This document shows, one piece after another, positions 13,484 through 20,718 of a stretch of DNA of 27,086 nucleotides. The stretch covers positions 1 through 27,086 of IMG/VR virus record IMGVR_UViG_3300034198_004250. One strand, given 5' to 3'. A model generated the notes under the pieces. That model was not told where the DNA came from and made no database searches. It worked only from the letters and a program-made list of their open reading frames with translations. This DNA is from a virus. Numbering within the stretch: the stretch's first letter is position 1; each line of letters opens with the position of its first letter. A program made the position numbers and the translations under genes.

Positions 13484-15957
13484 GAAAGGAAGCTCTCCAG
13501 CGTTGCAGTTTCCTCCAGTTTCCAGCCGATTACGTCGCAGATCGACTTGATGGGATCCAAGAACGTCTTCTGGAACTGAAGGTCACGATCTATATATCGG
13601 TCCAATTCGAATTCGGCGGGCAGGTATTCGGGCACCGAGATGACGGTATCCTTGATCGGGTTCGGCATCTTCAGGTATGAGAACTTGATCTTGTCGCCGT
13701 CCGCGATAGGCTGGATGTTCTTGATGTCGTGGCGCTTCAGGAGCATGTTAAAGAGAAGCGAACCCTTGACGTGAATGGGCGTACCCTTCTTGTAGATGCT
13801 GGCTCCGTCTTTCCACTTGCCCATGTCCTTGACCGACCGGGGGAACGCCACTTCCTCGAATCGAAGCTTCATGAAGTCGTCCTTGAACGAGCTTGTGAAC
13901 TGCCGCAGCGCGTTCACGTCCTTGTTCATGATGACTTTGATAGCGTTCATGATGCTGTCTCTGCACACGTGCGGAGTAGAAGACCGTACCGCCTCGATGC
14001 CCTGAAGCTTGAGCTTAGGTTCCTTATACTCTACGCCTTCAATGTCCAGCGCGTTCATGATGTACATCTTCTTGGCTTTCCAGATCGCCTTGTTGGCGAT
14101 CGTCTCGCGCTTCATCTGCATCTTCTGCTTGTAGGCAGACATCATCTCTGCGAGTTCAGCATAAGACTGCTCCATGTAAGGAATGATCTTCTGCTCAGAG
14201 AACTTGTCGATGATGCGACAGATCTCGTGGTCGGTCTTACCCTGTAGACCCAGAGCATCCACCACCGCTCCCATGTCGATATAGATGGAGTCTGTATCAG
14301 AAGCGATGACGTAATCAACTCCATCTGACCTGAGAAGCTTGTTCATGAAGTAGTTCATCTTCTTCTCAATCCAGCGAATCGACAACTGACCGGAAGTCGT
14401 AATGGCTTCTGCGTGGTTGAAGTTGAACCATCGGAAGTATTCGTTAGCCAGAGCACCGTAAGCCGAGTTCAGCTGGATCTTCTTGGCTAGCTGAAGATTA
14501 TGATACCTAGCTACTAGCTTCAGGTCCTCGACATTCTTGGTCTGCTCATACTTCTTCTTGGCATCGATCGACATCTTCTTGTACTTCGATCGATCGTCGT
14601 ACATCTTCTCCATGAGCTCCGCCAGGAAGCCCTGTTTGTCCTTGGAATACGTGCACCCGTTGGCGGCATAAGCCAAAGTCCTGTCTGGTGCTTCCCAGAC
14701 GCCCTCGAGGAGCATGTCGATAGAGGGCATGTCGACGCGACGTACGAACGTCTCGGGAGAGATGTTGTACTGCATGATTAAGTGTGGATACAGACTGTTA
14801 AGGTCGTATGACACCACCCACTTATGCATGCCTACTCGCGGGTCCTTGACGTGGCCGCCGACCAGCCCGTTGAAGCCGCGGTTGTCCTTCATCGGAGGGA
14901 CGACGACGTTACGGCTCAGCAAGAAGTTATGAATGATGGTGTCCCATGACCTCACAGTAGTCAGGGTGTCGGTATAGTTTACCTTAGCGTCGTAAGCCAG
15001 AGCCATGACCTGCTCGATAAGCTTTAGCTTGTCATCGAGCTTGTCAACAAGTACGCAGTCATGGATGTTATACTCGATGAACTTCTGGAAGTTTTTCTGG
15101 TACAGGTCGTGTAGAGTGCCGTATTCAGAGTAGTCTACCTTCTTCTCGCCGAGCTCGATCGAGGCGATGTAGTCTAGCTTATAGCTCTCGTGATTGGCGT
15201 AGCTGAACTTGCGATAGAGCTGGTGATAGTCGAGGACTGCCAGGCCGGGGATATTGAAGCTCTGGACTTCCTTGCCGCGGAACTCGACCTTGCGCTCATC
15301 GAGCATCTTCCACGGAGAGAGCTTCTTAGCCCAGTCCATATCCATGACTCGTGCGATGCGATTGATCAGGTATGGAATGTCGAAGAACTCGATGTACCAG
15401 CCGGTGACGATGTCTGGCTTCCAGGCACGGGAAGTCCATACCTTGATGAACTTCCTGATCAAGTCTTCTTCGTCGTCACACTTGACGTAGAAGATGTTTG
15501 GATCATCGGTATGAAAGTCGCCGTAGCTAAACACTGCGCTCTTGCCACGCTTACGAATGGTAATCGCGGTGAGCTTCTTGTCGGCGGTGGCGATGTCGGG
15601 AAACCCGTCAGACGAGTCACACTCGATATCCAGAGTGACTACGTTGACGTGCGACGGATCATACTCGACGTCGCCCTTGAAACGATCATTGATGTAGACG
15701 TATGGAAAGTTAGTAGATCCGTATACCTGAAACTGCTCTACGCCCTTGTACTTCTCTACGAAGTCTCTGGCGTCACGTATGGTATCGAACTGGATCTTAT
15801 CGACCGACTTGCCGTCGATGGTTCGATACGTACCCTTTTTGCTGGGAACAAAGAGATAAGGCTTGTAGTAGTGTACTTCTTCGAAAGGCTGACCCATGCT
15901 GTAGCCACGAACGTATACACGACTGCCACGACTAAAGAAGTTTGTGTAAAATGCCAT
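13480..15957 (-). CDS. DNA polymerase, family B, T4 gp43-like
   Basis: This 825-residue replicative polymerase (T4 gp43 is 898) has its start at ATG 15957. The 3'-5' exonuclease motifs are LDIECD (D110, E112), GWYIEFFD (D193) and YNIHD (D300). The polymerase motifs are SYDLNSLYP (motif A), KIQLNSAYG (motif B) and ASDTDSIY (motif C). Catalytic acids are all present, but the Exo II asparagine usual in this family is Tyr188, which might alter proofreading. The -10 element of its promoter ends only 6 bases before the ATG, with an intrinsic terminator just upstream, so its mRNA should be leaderless or nearly so. Confidence 0.96.
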   Translation of the reverse strand: MAFYTNFFSRGSRVYVRGYSMGQPFEEVHYYKPYLFVPSKKGTYRTIDGKSVDKIQFDTIRDARDFVEKYKGVEQFQVYGSTNFPYVYINDRFKGDVEYDPSHVNVVTLDIECDSSDGFPDIATADKKLTAITIRKRGKSAVFSYGDFHTDDPNIFYVKCDDEEDLIRKFIKVWTSRAWKPDIVTGWYIEFFDIPYLINRIARVMDMDWAKKLSPWKMLDERKVEFRGKEVQSFNIPGLAVLDYHQLYRKFSYANHESYKLDYIASIELGEKKVDYSEYGTLHDLYQKNFQKFIEYNIHDCVLVDKLDDKLKLIEQVMALAYDAKVNYTDTLTTVRSWDTIIHNFLLSRNVVVPPMKDNRGFNGLVGGHVKDPRVGMHKWVVSYDLNSLYPHLIMQYNISPETFVRRVDMPSIDMLLEGVWEAPDRTLAYAANGCTYSKDKQGFLAELMEKMYDDRSKYKKMSIDAKKKYEQTKNVEDLKLVARYHNLQLAKKIQLNSAYGALANEYFRWFNFNHAEAITTSGQLSIRWIEKKMNYFMNKLLRSDGVDYVIASDTDSIYIDMGAVVDALGLQGKTDHEICRIIDKFSEQKIIPYMEQSYAELAEMMSAYKQKMQMKRETIANKAIWKAKKMYIMNALDIEGVEYKEPKLKLQGIEAVRSSTPHVCRDSIMNAIKVIMNKDVNALRQFTSSFKDDFMKLRFEEVAFPRSVKDMGKWKDGASIYKKGTPIHVKGSLLFNMLLKRHDIKNIQPIADGDKIKFSYLKMPNPIKDTVISVPEYLPAEFELDRYIDRDLQFQKTFLDPIKSICDVIGWKLEETATLESFLS

Positions 15958-15963
15958 TAGCCT

Positions 15964-15992
15964 ATTATATAACAAAAGGGATTAGATGTACA
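15964..15992 (-). promoter_or_regulatory. Early-type promoter for DNA polymerase (TGTACA-N17-TATAAT)
   Basis: TGTACA lies exactly 17 bp from TATAAT. Only 6 bases separate the -10 element from the polymerase ATG, so the predicted transcription start falls at about the start codon itself. Confidence 0.8.
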
Positions 15993-15994
15993 TA

Positions 15995-16018
15995 AGAAAG
16001 AAGGGGCCGAAGCCCCTT
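15995..16018 (-). terminator. Intrinsic terminator after the DUF3563-like gene
   Basis: On the minus strand, AAGGGGC, a TTCG loop and GCCCCTT are followed by CTTTCTT. It ends the Hsp20/DUF3563-like unit just before the polymerase promoter. The T-tract is interrupted by C, so read-through is possible. Confidence 0.8.
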
Positions 16019-16021
16019 CAA

Positions 16022-16180
16022 TCACAGGTGTTGGAAACGCGTCTTGGCGTATTGAAGCTTTCGCATACGATACTCAAGGTCCGCTACGTCGGTGGACTGC
16101 GCCAGATAGCGCGACTGATTCAGGATCTCTCCCGGCATCGTCAGGTAGTCCCATGCTTTGGTAAGGATTCTCTTAAGCAT
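16022..16180 (-). CDS. Small DUF3563-like protein
   Basis: This 52-residue protein starts MLKRILTKAWDYLTM. Its C-terminal half, RYLAQSTDVADLEYRMRKL, resembles the conserved YLxxSxDxxDLExRxR pattern of DUF3563, a family of small proteobacterial proteins of unknown function. The start overlaps the Hsp20 stop by eight bases, which indicates translational coupling, and a terminator follows directly. The sequence is amphipathic and helical with no membrane segment. The function is unknown; being in one unit with a chaperone is the only clue. Confidence 0.65.
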   Translation of the reverse strand: MLKRILTKAWDYLTMPGEILNQSRYLAQSTDVADLEYRMRKLQYAKTRFQHL

Positions 16181-16685
16181 CTTTTGTGCCCTCTGTTAGT
16201 AGCTTCTTCTCCGAAGCCGGAGCTTCGCCGATGTCGATCTTCTTTGGCTTCTTGCTCTCGGGAATGACGTTCTCGAGCCAGATCTTCAGAAGACCGTTGA
16301 TGAGATCCGCGTTCTTGATCTCTACGGTGTCAGCCAGCGCAAACACTCGCTTGAACGGGCGCTCAGAGATTCCCTTGAATAAGAACGTCTGGTTGATCCC
16401 GTCGCCGATGGCGGTGTCGAGAGTAGTCTTACCGTTCACGATAAGCTTGCCGTCCTCGAGGGTAATCTCGAGGTCTTGCTTGCTGAAGCCAGCTACTGCC
16501 AGCTCGATGACGTACTTGTTGTCGTCGATCTTCTTGATGTTATATGGGGGATAAGTTACGGCCGCTTTGGCCACGGCTTCCGTGGTCTGAGCCAGAGACT
16601 CAAACAGACGATCTGAGCCGATCATATTCTTGGACATCGTATTGATGAGATCAGTCCAAGTGCTATCAAAACTATAAGTCTTCAT
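16173..16685 (-). CDS. Small heat-shock protein, Hsp20/IbpA family
   Basis: This 170-residue protein has a central alpha-crystallin domain. YVIELAVAGFSKQDLEI and GKLIVNG are followed by RPFKRVFALADTVEI and NGLLKIWLENVIPESKKP, including the family's IPE-x-KKP end motif. Such proteins hold unfolding clients until refolding chaperones act; T4-like cyanophages commonly carry one. ATG 16685 has a perfect AGGAGG nine bases upstream, which decides the start. Its promoter (TTTACA-N17-TATATT) lies within an 8-bp inverted repeat that could regulate it. It is coupled to a DUF3563-like gene downstream. Confidence 0.92.
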   Translation of the reverse strand: MKTYSFDSTWTDLINTMSKNMIGSDRLFESLAQTTEAVAKAAVTYPPYNIKKIDDNKYVIELAVAGFSKQDLEITLEDGKLIVNGKTTLDTAIGDGINQTFLFKGISERPFKRVFALADTVEIKNADLINGLLKIWLENVIPESKKPKKIDIGEAPASEKKLLTEGTKDA

Positions 16686-16744
16686 GTAGTACCTCCTGTT
16701 AGGCAAGGTTGTTGTAAGTGCGACCCGTTAGGCATCGCTGGTAT

Positions 16745-16782
16745 AATATAGGTGCTGAAGCCCCAAATGTAAACGGCTTCAG
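16745..16782 (-). promoter_or_regulatory. Hsp20 promoter (16745-16773) within an 8-bp inverted repeat
   Basis: TTTACA lies 17 bp from TATATT. The inverted repeat CTGAAGCC (16755-16762) and GGCTTCAG (16775-16782) flanks the -35 element and reaches the stop codon of the upstream gene. With no T-run following, it looks more like an operator than a terminator. It is not the CIRCE sequence. Confidence 0.5.
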
Positions 16783-16943
16783 TGTAACTTTTTTCCGAGC
16801 GTCTCCTCTGACACCACGTACACGGTGTAGTTAGTAGGATCCATCAGGATGACCGGAGTCATCTCTGCCTCCTTGAATACGGCGATCTTATTGAGAATAC
16901 TGGTAAAGCTATTCTCTGTTTCGCCGTCTATCTGCTCCATCAT
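16779..16943 (-). CDS. Small protein of unknown function upstream of Hsp20
   Basis: The frame is open far upstream, but everything beyond about 17030 lies antisense to the spanin gene. The late promoter at 17000-17007 would start transcripts near 16993, so I place the start at ATG 16943 (54 residues, MMEQIDGETENSFTSIL...). AGGA lies 11 bases upstream, which is not ideal. The next upstream ATG, at 17030, would give 83 residues and is a real alternative, since KFVRIPEHAIRNAA also looks protein-like. The C-terminus MTPVILMDPTNYTVYVV resembles a small beta-strand pair. No family is recognised. Confidence 0.5.
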   Translation of the reverse strand: MMEQIDGETENSFTSILNKIAVFKEAEMTPVILMDPTNYTVYVVSEETLGKKLH

Positions 16944-16999
16944 GGCAGCAGCATTCCTAATAGCATGCTCGGGAATTCGTACAAATTTCGCAGCATTGC

Positions 17000-17011
17000 T
17001 ATTTATAAATA
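17000..17011. promoter_or_regulatory. Divergent late promoters in one palindrome (TATTTATAAATA)
   Basis: The 12-base palindrome contains TATAAATA on both strands. On the plus strand it lies about 20 bases upstream of the i-spanin start. On the minus strand it points at the small gene ending at 16779. One sequence could therefore drive both directions late in infection. Confidence 0.65.
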
Positions 17012-17030
17012 CATGAAAGGATGGATACAT

Positions 17031-17396
17031 ATGATTGGACTGCTTTACAACCTTTTGAACTTCTTCACTGGGCCATTCGGTAAGTGGGTAGCTATTGGCT
17101 TGGCTGCTGTTGCTTTTTACTTCTGGTGGGAGGGGAGAGTCGAAGACCGCGCCCTTCTCAACTTTAACCAGAAACAGATGGAGCAGCTTCTCAAGGACCA
17201 GAAGGAAATCGACAAAAAACTCTCGGATCTTAGACAAGTTCAAGACCAAATATTAGAAAATGAAAAACAGTTTAAGCAAAACCTTGACAAGAAGCTATCA
17301 GGAATCAATAGCTTCCTTAACTCTGACGAAGCTAAGAAGCTGGACAGACCTTCTTCTGAAGTTCTCAAGAGAACGATTCAGAGTATAGCCCAATGA
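17031..17396 (+). CDS. Inner-membrane spanin (Rz-like)
   Basis: This 121-residue protein has an N-terminal hydrophobic segment with GKWVAIGLAAVAFYFWW (about residues 18-34). A long charged coiled coil follows (EQLLKDQKEIDKKLSDL...), the standard layout of an inner-membrane spanin. Spanins bridge the periplasm to the outer-membrane lipoprotein encoded by the next gene and disrupt the outer membrane in the last step of lysis. ATG 17031 has AGGA nine bases upstream and a TATAAATA promoter before it. It is on the strand opposite to nearly every other gene here. Its stop overlaps the o-spanin start (ATGA). Confidence 0.85.
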   Translation: MIGLLYNLLNFFTGPFGKWVAIGLAAVAFYFWWEGRVEDRALLNFNQKQMEQLLKDQKEIDKKLSDLRQVQDQILENEKQFKQNLDKKLSGINSFLNSDEAKKLDRPSSEVLKRTIQSIAQ

Positions 17397-17662
17397 AAAA
17401 CATCCTCGCACTCTCATCGATGCTACTTCTATGTGGCTGCGGCACTACGTTCTTGACCAAAGAGAAGCCTATGGTCGTGATGCCTGACAAGTCTCTATTC
17501 GAGTGTCCAAAGACTGTAGTGATTCCGCCCATAGAGACACTGACCGACATTCAAGTAGCCCAGATCATTATCGAACTAAAGACTGACCTAGAAGTCTGCG
17601 CGAATAAGAATAAGAGCATCGAGGCGTTTCTGACCGCAGCCAAGAAACGCCTCGAGCAATAG
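17393..17662 (+). CDS. Outer-membrane spanin lipoprotein (Rz1-like)
   Basis: This 89-residue protein starts MKNILALSSMLLLCGCGTTF, a lipoprotein signal with the lipobox-type LLCGC, so lipidation at Cys14 or Cys16 is likely. The mature part has a proline-containing stretch (KTVVIPPIETL) and a short helical end, typical of o-spanins. It overlaps the i-spanin gene by four bases and ends one base before the 3' CCA of the convergent tRNA-Gln. Unlike the lambda pair it is not nested inside the i-spanin gene. Pairing with the i-spanin is supported by order, overlap and shared promoter. Confidence 0.85.
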   Translation: MKNILALSSMLLLCGCGTTFLTKEKPMVVMPDKSLFECPKTVVIPPIETLTDIQVAQIIIELKTDLEVCANKNKSIEAFLTAAKKRLEQ

Positions 17663-17738
17663 TGGCTCAGGGTCAAGGGCTCGAACCTCGCACATCCAGA
17701 TTCAGAATCTGGCGTTCTACCAACTGAACTAACCCTGA
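17663..17738 (-). tRNA. tRNA-Gln (CTG)
   Basis: The acceptor arms TCAGGGT/ACCCTGA, anticodon stem CCAGA/TCTGG and loop TTCTGAA (anticodon CTG) are clear, with CCA encoded. It lies 2.5 kb from the main tRNA array. Its 5' ten bases also encode the end and stop of the small gene 17729-17908. Confidence 0.92.
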
Positions 17739-17908
17739 ACATCCTCTACAATCGGCGTGCCGACAAGGATCTTGCCCTCGACACGATGATTGACACGAAT
17801 ACGCTTTAGAAAGTCGAAGACCTCCGGCATCGAGGCGAAGCGCTTCTCTCCATCCTCCATGTAGCCCATGCGGTCATCGGCGCGAACAGTATAAGAGACC
17901 TTGATCAT
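17729..17908 (-). CDS. Small protein overlapping tRNA-Gln
   Basis: This 59-residue protein starts MIKVSYTVRADDRMGYMEDG. I chose ATG 17908 because GGAG lies six bases before it. The ATG at 17920 is so close to the promoter's -10 that its AGGA would not be in the message. The stop codon TAG is bases 8-10 of tRNA-Gln, so the gene and the tRNA share ten bases. The sequence looks like a small alpha/beta domain (FDFLKRIRVNHRVEGKILVG). Family unknown. Confidence 0.65.
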   Translation of the reverse strand: MIKVSYTVRADDRMGYMEDGEKRFASMPEVFDFLKRIRVNHRVEGKILVGTPIVEDVQG

Positions 17909-17932
17909 AGCGTACTCCATGTTACAGTCCTA

Positions 17933-17961
17933 ATTATACACCAGGACGTACGGTATGTACA
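17933..17961 (-). promoter_or_regulatory. Early-type promoter (TGTACA-N17-TATAAT)
   Basis: TGTACA and TATAAT are exactly 17 bp apart. It sits between the GNAT gene and the small gene/tRNA-Gln pair, and probably provides the tRNA-Gln transcript. Confidence 0.8.
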
Positions 17962-18387
17962 CTACTTTATTACTTTTTTCATCCTTATAGCGTCGGTCTT
18001 TCCGTAGTATCCTACATATCTACCGAAGTCTACATATCCAAGTCTATAGTAGAGCACCACTGCGCTAGAATTGGTCTCGTCTACTTCCAAGACTATTTCT
18101 TTGGCCTTGGACTTGTTCTCGGCTTCTTTGAGAAGGACTTCGCCTATGCCCTTCTCTCGATGCTTTGGATTTACTGCAATTGAATAGATCCTTCTGATCT
18201 TATTCTTTGTAAGAGGTGACAGACAGATATAACCAACTATCTGGCTGGCGTCCTCGGCGCAGAGTACTAAGTTATTCTTGATGTGATAAGACACTGCTCT
18301 ACGAGAGAACATGTTATCTTCAAACGAAGCTCTCTCTATCTCGAGAATAGCATCCACATCTTCCCTACGAGCCTTTCTTATCAACAT
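17962..18387 (-). CDS. GNAT N-acetyltransferase (RimI-like)
   Basis: This 141-residue protein starts MLIRKARREDVDAILEIE. Motif A is IYSIAVNPKHREKGIGEVLL, in which REKGIG is the acetyl-CoA pyrophosphate-binding loop. Motif B contains VLYYRLGYVDFGR. The closest functional comparison is RimI-type protein N-terminal acetyltransferases, but the substrate cannot be predicted. It follows the holin with a 23-base overlap and ends at the promoter for the next gene. It may modify a host protein during infection; this is a guess. Confidence 0.85.
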   Translation of the reverse strand: MLIRKARREDVDAILEIERASFEDNMFSRRAVSYHIKNNLVLCAEDASQIVGYICLSPLTKNKIRRIYSIAVNPKHREKGIGEVLLKEAENKSKAKEIVLEVDETNSSAVVLYYRLGYVDFGRYVGYYGKTDAIRMKKVIK

Positions 18388-18700
18388 CCGAATTCTGAAT
18401 CAAATTAATGGACTGCGGCGTATTTTTATTTAGAGCTTTATTGATTAACTCGTTCTTCTCCGCGCTCTGCGAAGAAGAACCAAAGAAATAGGTGATGACT
18501 GCGGTCGCGATTCCGCCGATCCAGCCGATCGCTAGATTGACGAACTCCATATTAATAGGATGATTGCAGCAAAATACAGGATAGAAAGTTACCGCTCCGA
18601 TATAACCGAAGAAGAATACTACTGTACATATCGCTATAAACTTTGCTATCCAACTACTCATAATATCATAATTGTGCTTGTTATTCTTTTTTCTTTTCAT
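18365..18700 (-). CDS. Holin (GTA-holin/3TM-like)
   Basis: This 111-residue protein has hydrophobic segments at about residues 17-43 (WIAKFIAICTVVFFFGYIGA...) and 52-73 (FVNLAIGWIGGIATAVITYF). A polar tail follows, starting GSSSQSAEKNELI, a junction I recognise from phage and gene-transfer-agent holins. Holins permeabilise the inner membrane and release the endolysin. The first ATG (18700) overlaps the endolysin end by 20 bases and lacks a clear ribosome binding site; ATG at codon 14 (MSSWIAKF) is an alternative, perhaps giving a dual start. The position after an endolysin with no signal peptide supports the call. Confidence 0.75.
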   Translation of the reverse strand: MKRKKNNKHNYDIMSSWIAKFIAICTVVFFFGYIGAVTFYPVFCCNHPINMEFVNLAIGWIGGIATAVITYFFGSSSQSAEKNELINKALNKNTPQSINLIQNSDVDKKGS

Positions 18701-19430
18701 TGGTCTTTTGTTCTAAAAGCTTTAGAGTGCTGTCTTCTACGAAGCCAGTCTGGCGAAGACCGTTATCACCCTGAAACATCTTGACCGCCGCAGCAGTAGC
18801 AGGACCATATAGACCATCGACCACACCTACTCTGTATCCCAGAATCTTAAGCATGATCTGCACGTTTTCTACTTCGGCGATCGAACTATTAGGACCGACG
18901 AACGTGCCGCCGATAGTAGACTTAAGAACCTCTAGAGCTCTCTTTCTTTCGTTTAAGCCGTTGTATCCGCCGTTGACCGCGCGCGTGCAAGCATAGATGT
19001 CATCGGTATCTGCCAGCGCATTCATCTTGCGAGACTGCCAGTAGATCAGAGCCGAGATGACGGCGTTCTTTGGTTCCAACAAGAGCTCAGGATGATTGAC
19101 CAGGTCCAGACTCATCTTGACACCGGTAGCCGTATAGTTGGCGCGGCCGGTAGTCTGAAAGATTCCACGGCCCTTGTACTTTACTCCGTCACCCGGCTGA
19201 GTGTTGCCTAGGTCCGTGCGTCCTTCGTAGTCACGACCCGAGGCGTATTCTTGCAGGGTCTTGAACCAATCCGTCTCTACTGCGGCCTGAGCAAAGAAGT
19301 GGCAGATTCTAAGATCTGTCGTTACGCCAAATTGTGGTGCTAGTTTTTCGAAGCTTTCTACGACGCCTTTGAGAATCTCAGGCTTGGCGTATGGGCAAAG
19401 ATTGTGGAGAACGTGTTCTGATATAAGCAT
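18681..19430 (-). CDS. Endolysin: GH19-type glycoside hydrolase plus C-terminal peptidoglycan-binding domain
   Basis: This 249-residue protein has a chitinase class I-like lysozyme fold. AAVETDWFKTLQEYASGR carries the catalytic glutamate E52, and YKGRGIFQTTGRANY is a characteristic GH19 block. From about residue 189, VQIMLKILGYRVGVVDG and LYGPATAAAVKMFQ form a PG_binding_1 repeat. It cleaves peptidoglycan glycan strands. No signal peptide is present, so release depends on the holin encoded next. A perfect late promoter lies 24 bases upstream of the start. Confidence 0.92.
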   Translation of the reverse strand: MLISEHVLHNLCPYAKPEILKGVVESFEKLAPQFGVTTDLRICHFFAQAAVETDWFKTLQEYASGRDYEGRTDLGNTQPGDGVKYKGRGIFQTTGRANYTATGVKMSLDLVNHPELLLEPKNAVISALIYWQSRKMNALADTDDIYACTRAVNGGYNGLNERKRALEVLKSTIGGTFVGPNSSIAEVENVQIMLKILGYRVGVVDGLYGPATAAAVKMFQGDNGLRQTGFVEDSTLKLLEQKTNEKKKE

Positions 19431-19453
19431 AAAACCACCTATACTTTTGGTTT

Positions 19454-19461
19454 TATTTATA
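19454..19461 (-). promoter_or_regulatory. Late-type promoter TATAAATA for the endolysin-holin unit
   Basis: A perfect late consensus on the minus strand in the 42-base gap before the endolysin start. Confidence 0.75.
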
Positions 19462-19472
19462 GCCAGAAGATT

Positions 19473-19958
19473 CTAATTTGGACTCATAGAAGTTTGCGCA
19501 GATGGATTATACACAACCGGTGGATTAGTACTCTGTACAGGCGGAGTTGCGTAGTTCTGCTGAACCAAATTGTAGATCTGATCGGTGATGATGTCCATCA
19601 CGATTTCAGACGCAAACTGCTGAATCGATGGCTTATATGTCGTTACAAACACTGGATTGTTTGTAACCGCTGCGATAGGAGCATTAAGCAGCATCGGAAA
19701 CATCGGAGACGTAAGAATGTTTAGTCCCACAATAGGTCCAGCAAACTGTAGCGGCATAGCTGAAGACTGTGGGCCAGAATTCTGTAGTGGATTAGATGGC
19801 TCTAACGGTTTGTCATAAACAACGTCATTAGTTTCAGTTGTTGCGATGTTAACGACCGATCCAGAAAAAGAGGAGGGCTTGGTAGAGCTGTTAAAGCCAT
19901 ACCAAATCCCTCCGAAAATAAGTGCTGTTGCACAAGATATTAATAGACGTTTCATCAT
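19473..19958 (-). CDS. Exported or membrane-anchored protein of unknown function
   Basis: This 161-residue protein starts MMKRLLISCATALIFGGIWY, a basic plus hydrophobic segment that is either a signal peptide or an anchor; no clear cleavage or lipobox site is seen. The remainder is rich in P, S, N, T and Q, with low charge and NPVFVTTYKPSIQQF mid-way, suggesting an extended periplasmic region. It is coupled to the gene upstream (overlapping stop and start) and precedes the lysis cassette, so a periplasmic or lysis-timing role is possible. I do not recognise the family. Confidence 0.65.
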   Translation of the reverse strand: MMKRLLISCATALIFGGIWYGFNSSTKPSSFSGSVVNIATTETNDVVYDKPLEPSNPLQNSGPQSSAMPLQFAGPIVGLNILTSPMFPMLLNAPIAAVTNNPVFVTTYKPSIQQFASEIVMDIITDQIYNLVQQNYATPPVQSTNPPVVYNPSAQTSMSPN

Positions 19959-20176
19959 GATCTATTTATGAGTTTGCTCATATCAGCAGCAAGCAGATGC
20001 CTTATATCATTCCAGCTATAGGAAGTCCAACTATAGAAAACTTTTGGATCTTCGAATCGAGCTCTAAGAATACAATAACCGTGTCCAGGCATAGGGTTGA
20101 AATAGACTTTATGACAACCATATACCTGACACAGTCGTTTCTCAAGCTCAATAAATTCGTCTGCTGTGAGATTCAT
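19955..20176 (-). CDS. Small protein of unknown function after tRNA-Trp
   Basis: I place the start at ATG 20176 (MNLTADEFIELEKRLCQVYG), giving 73 residues. The frame is open upstream to 20191 without a better start, and no convincing ribosome binding site is visible. The sequence has several aromatics (FYSWTSYSWNDI) and four Cys/His positions but no metal-binding spacing. It starts 22 bases after tRNA-Trp and overlaps the next gene's ATG. Function unknown. Confidence 0.55.
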   Translation of the reverse strand: MNLTADEFIELEKRLCQVYGCHKVYFNPMPGHGYCILRARFEDPKVFYSWTSYSWNDIRHLLAADMSKLINRS

Positions 20177-20197
20177 TTTATGGCACCGCAACTAAGT

Positions 20198-20271
20198 TGG
20201 CATCGGCGGTAGGTGTCGAACCCACGCTTGCTGGGTTGGAGCCAGCCGTGCTACCGTAACACTTCGCCGAT
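20198..20271 (-). tRNA. tRNA-Trp (CCA)
   Basis: Acceptor arms ATCGGCG/CGCCGAT, anticodon stem GCTGG/CCAGC and loop CTCCAAC (anticodon CCA), with 3' CCA encoded. Bases 1-21 also encode the last six codons and the stop of the HNH gene 20251-20655. Confidence 0.92.
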
Positions 20272-20655
20272 ATTCCTCAAAATGCCATTCTTATCGATAT
20301 AAGATTTTGGTATTCTAGCTGGATTCTTTTTGTTTTTAGCAGCATACGTATCAGTTTGTGAGTGACAATTCGGACATAGAAAACATAGATTGTCCAGCCT
20401 ATTGTCATTGCTTATGCCATTTTTATGCTCAAGCTGCAGTACTAATTTTTCGCCATTCCAGCTTCCATCATTGCCACACCAAGCGCAGCAATAAGGGATT
20501 AACCGTTCGTCAATCAATCTTTTCTTAACATGGTGACGAGACATTGAACAATTTTCAACGAATACCTCGTCATTTGATTTTCTTTTACTTCTATTCAATT
20601 CTACCATTTTATGGTAGTGTTTGCCGGCAGTACCGGTTACTAAACCTTTAGGCAT
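20251..20655 (-). CDS. HNH homing endonuclease fused into tRNA-Trp
   Basis: The start is ATG 20655 (GGAGG eight bases upstream), giving 134 residues. The HNH core is complete: CCAWCG, then LQLEHKNGISNDNRLDNL and LCPNCHSQTDTY, with two CxxC pairs for zinc and the H-N-H catalytic residues. These enzymes nick or cut DNA near their own site and spread into genomes lacking them. The last six codons and stop lie inside tRNA-Trp. DNA is AT-rich compared with neighbours. A perfect late promoter lies 25 bases upstream. Confidence 0.88.
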   Translation of the reverse strand: MPKGLVTGTAGKHYHKMVELNRSKRKSNDEVFVENCSMSRHHVKKRLIDERLIPYCCAWCGNDGSWNGEKLVLQLEHKNGISNDNRLDNLCFLCPNCHSQTDTYAAKNKKNPARIPKSYIDKNGILRNIGEVLR

Positions 20656-20679
20656 ATTTAGTCCCTCCAACGGACAGAC

Positions 20680-20687
20680 TATTTATA
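20680..20687 (-). promoter_or_regulatory. Late-type promoter TATAAATA for the HNH gene
   Basis: A perfect late consensus between tRNA-Pro and the HNH start. It would express the endonuclease late, separately from the early tRNA transcript. Confidence 0.65.
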
Positions 20688-20718
20688 CAAAAGTTCAGTA
20701 AACCGGTATGCTTGAATT

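Noticed and set aside
15190-15960. A 256-codon plus-strand open frame antisense to the DNA polymerase
   Set aside because: The polymerase motifs on the minus strand are unmistakable; the antisense frame is a by-product of codon bias.
19963-19970. CATAAATA as a late promoter for the exported protein starting at 19958
   Set aside because: It mismatches the consensus, and its transcription start would fall on the start codon, leaving no leader.
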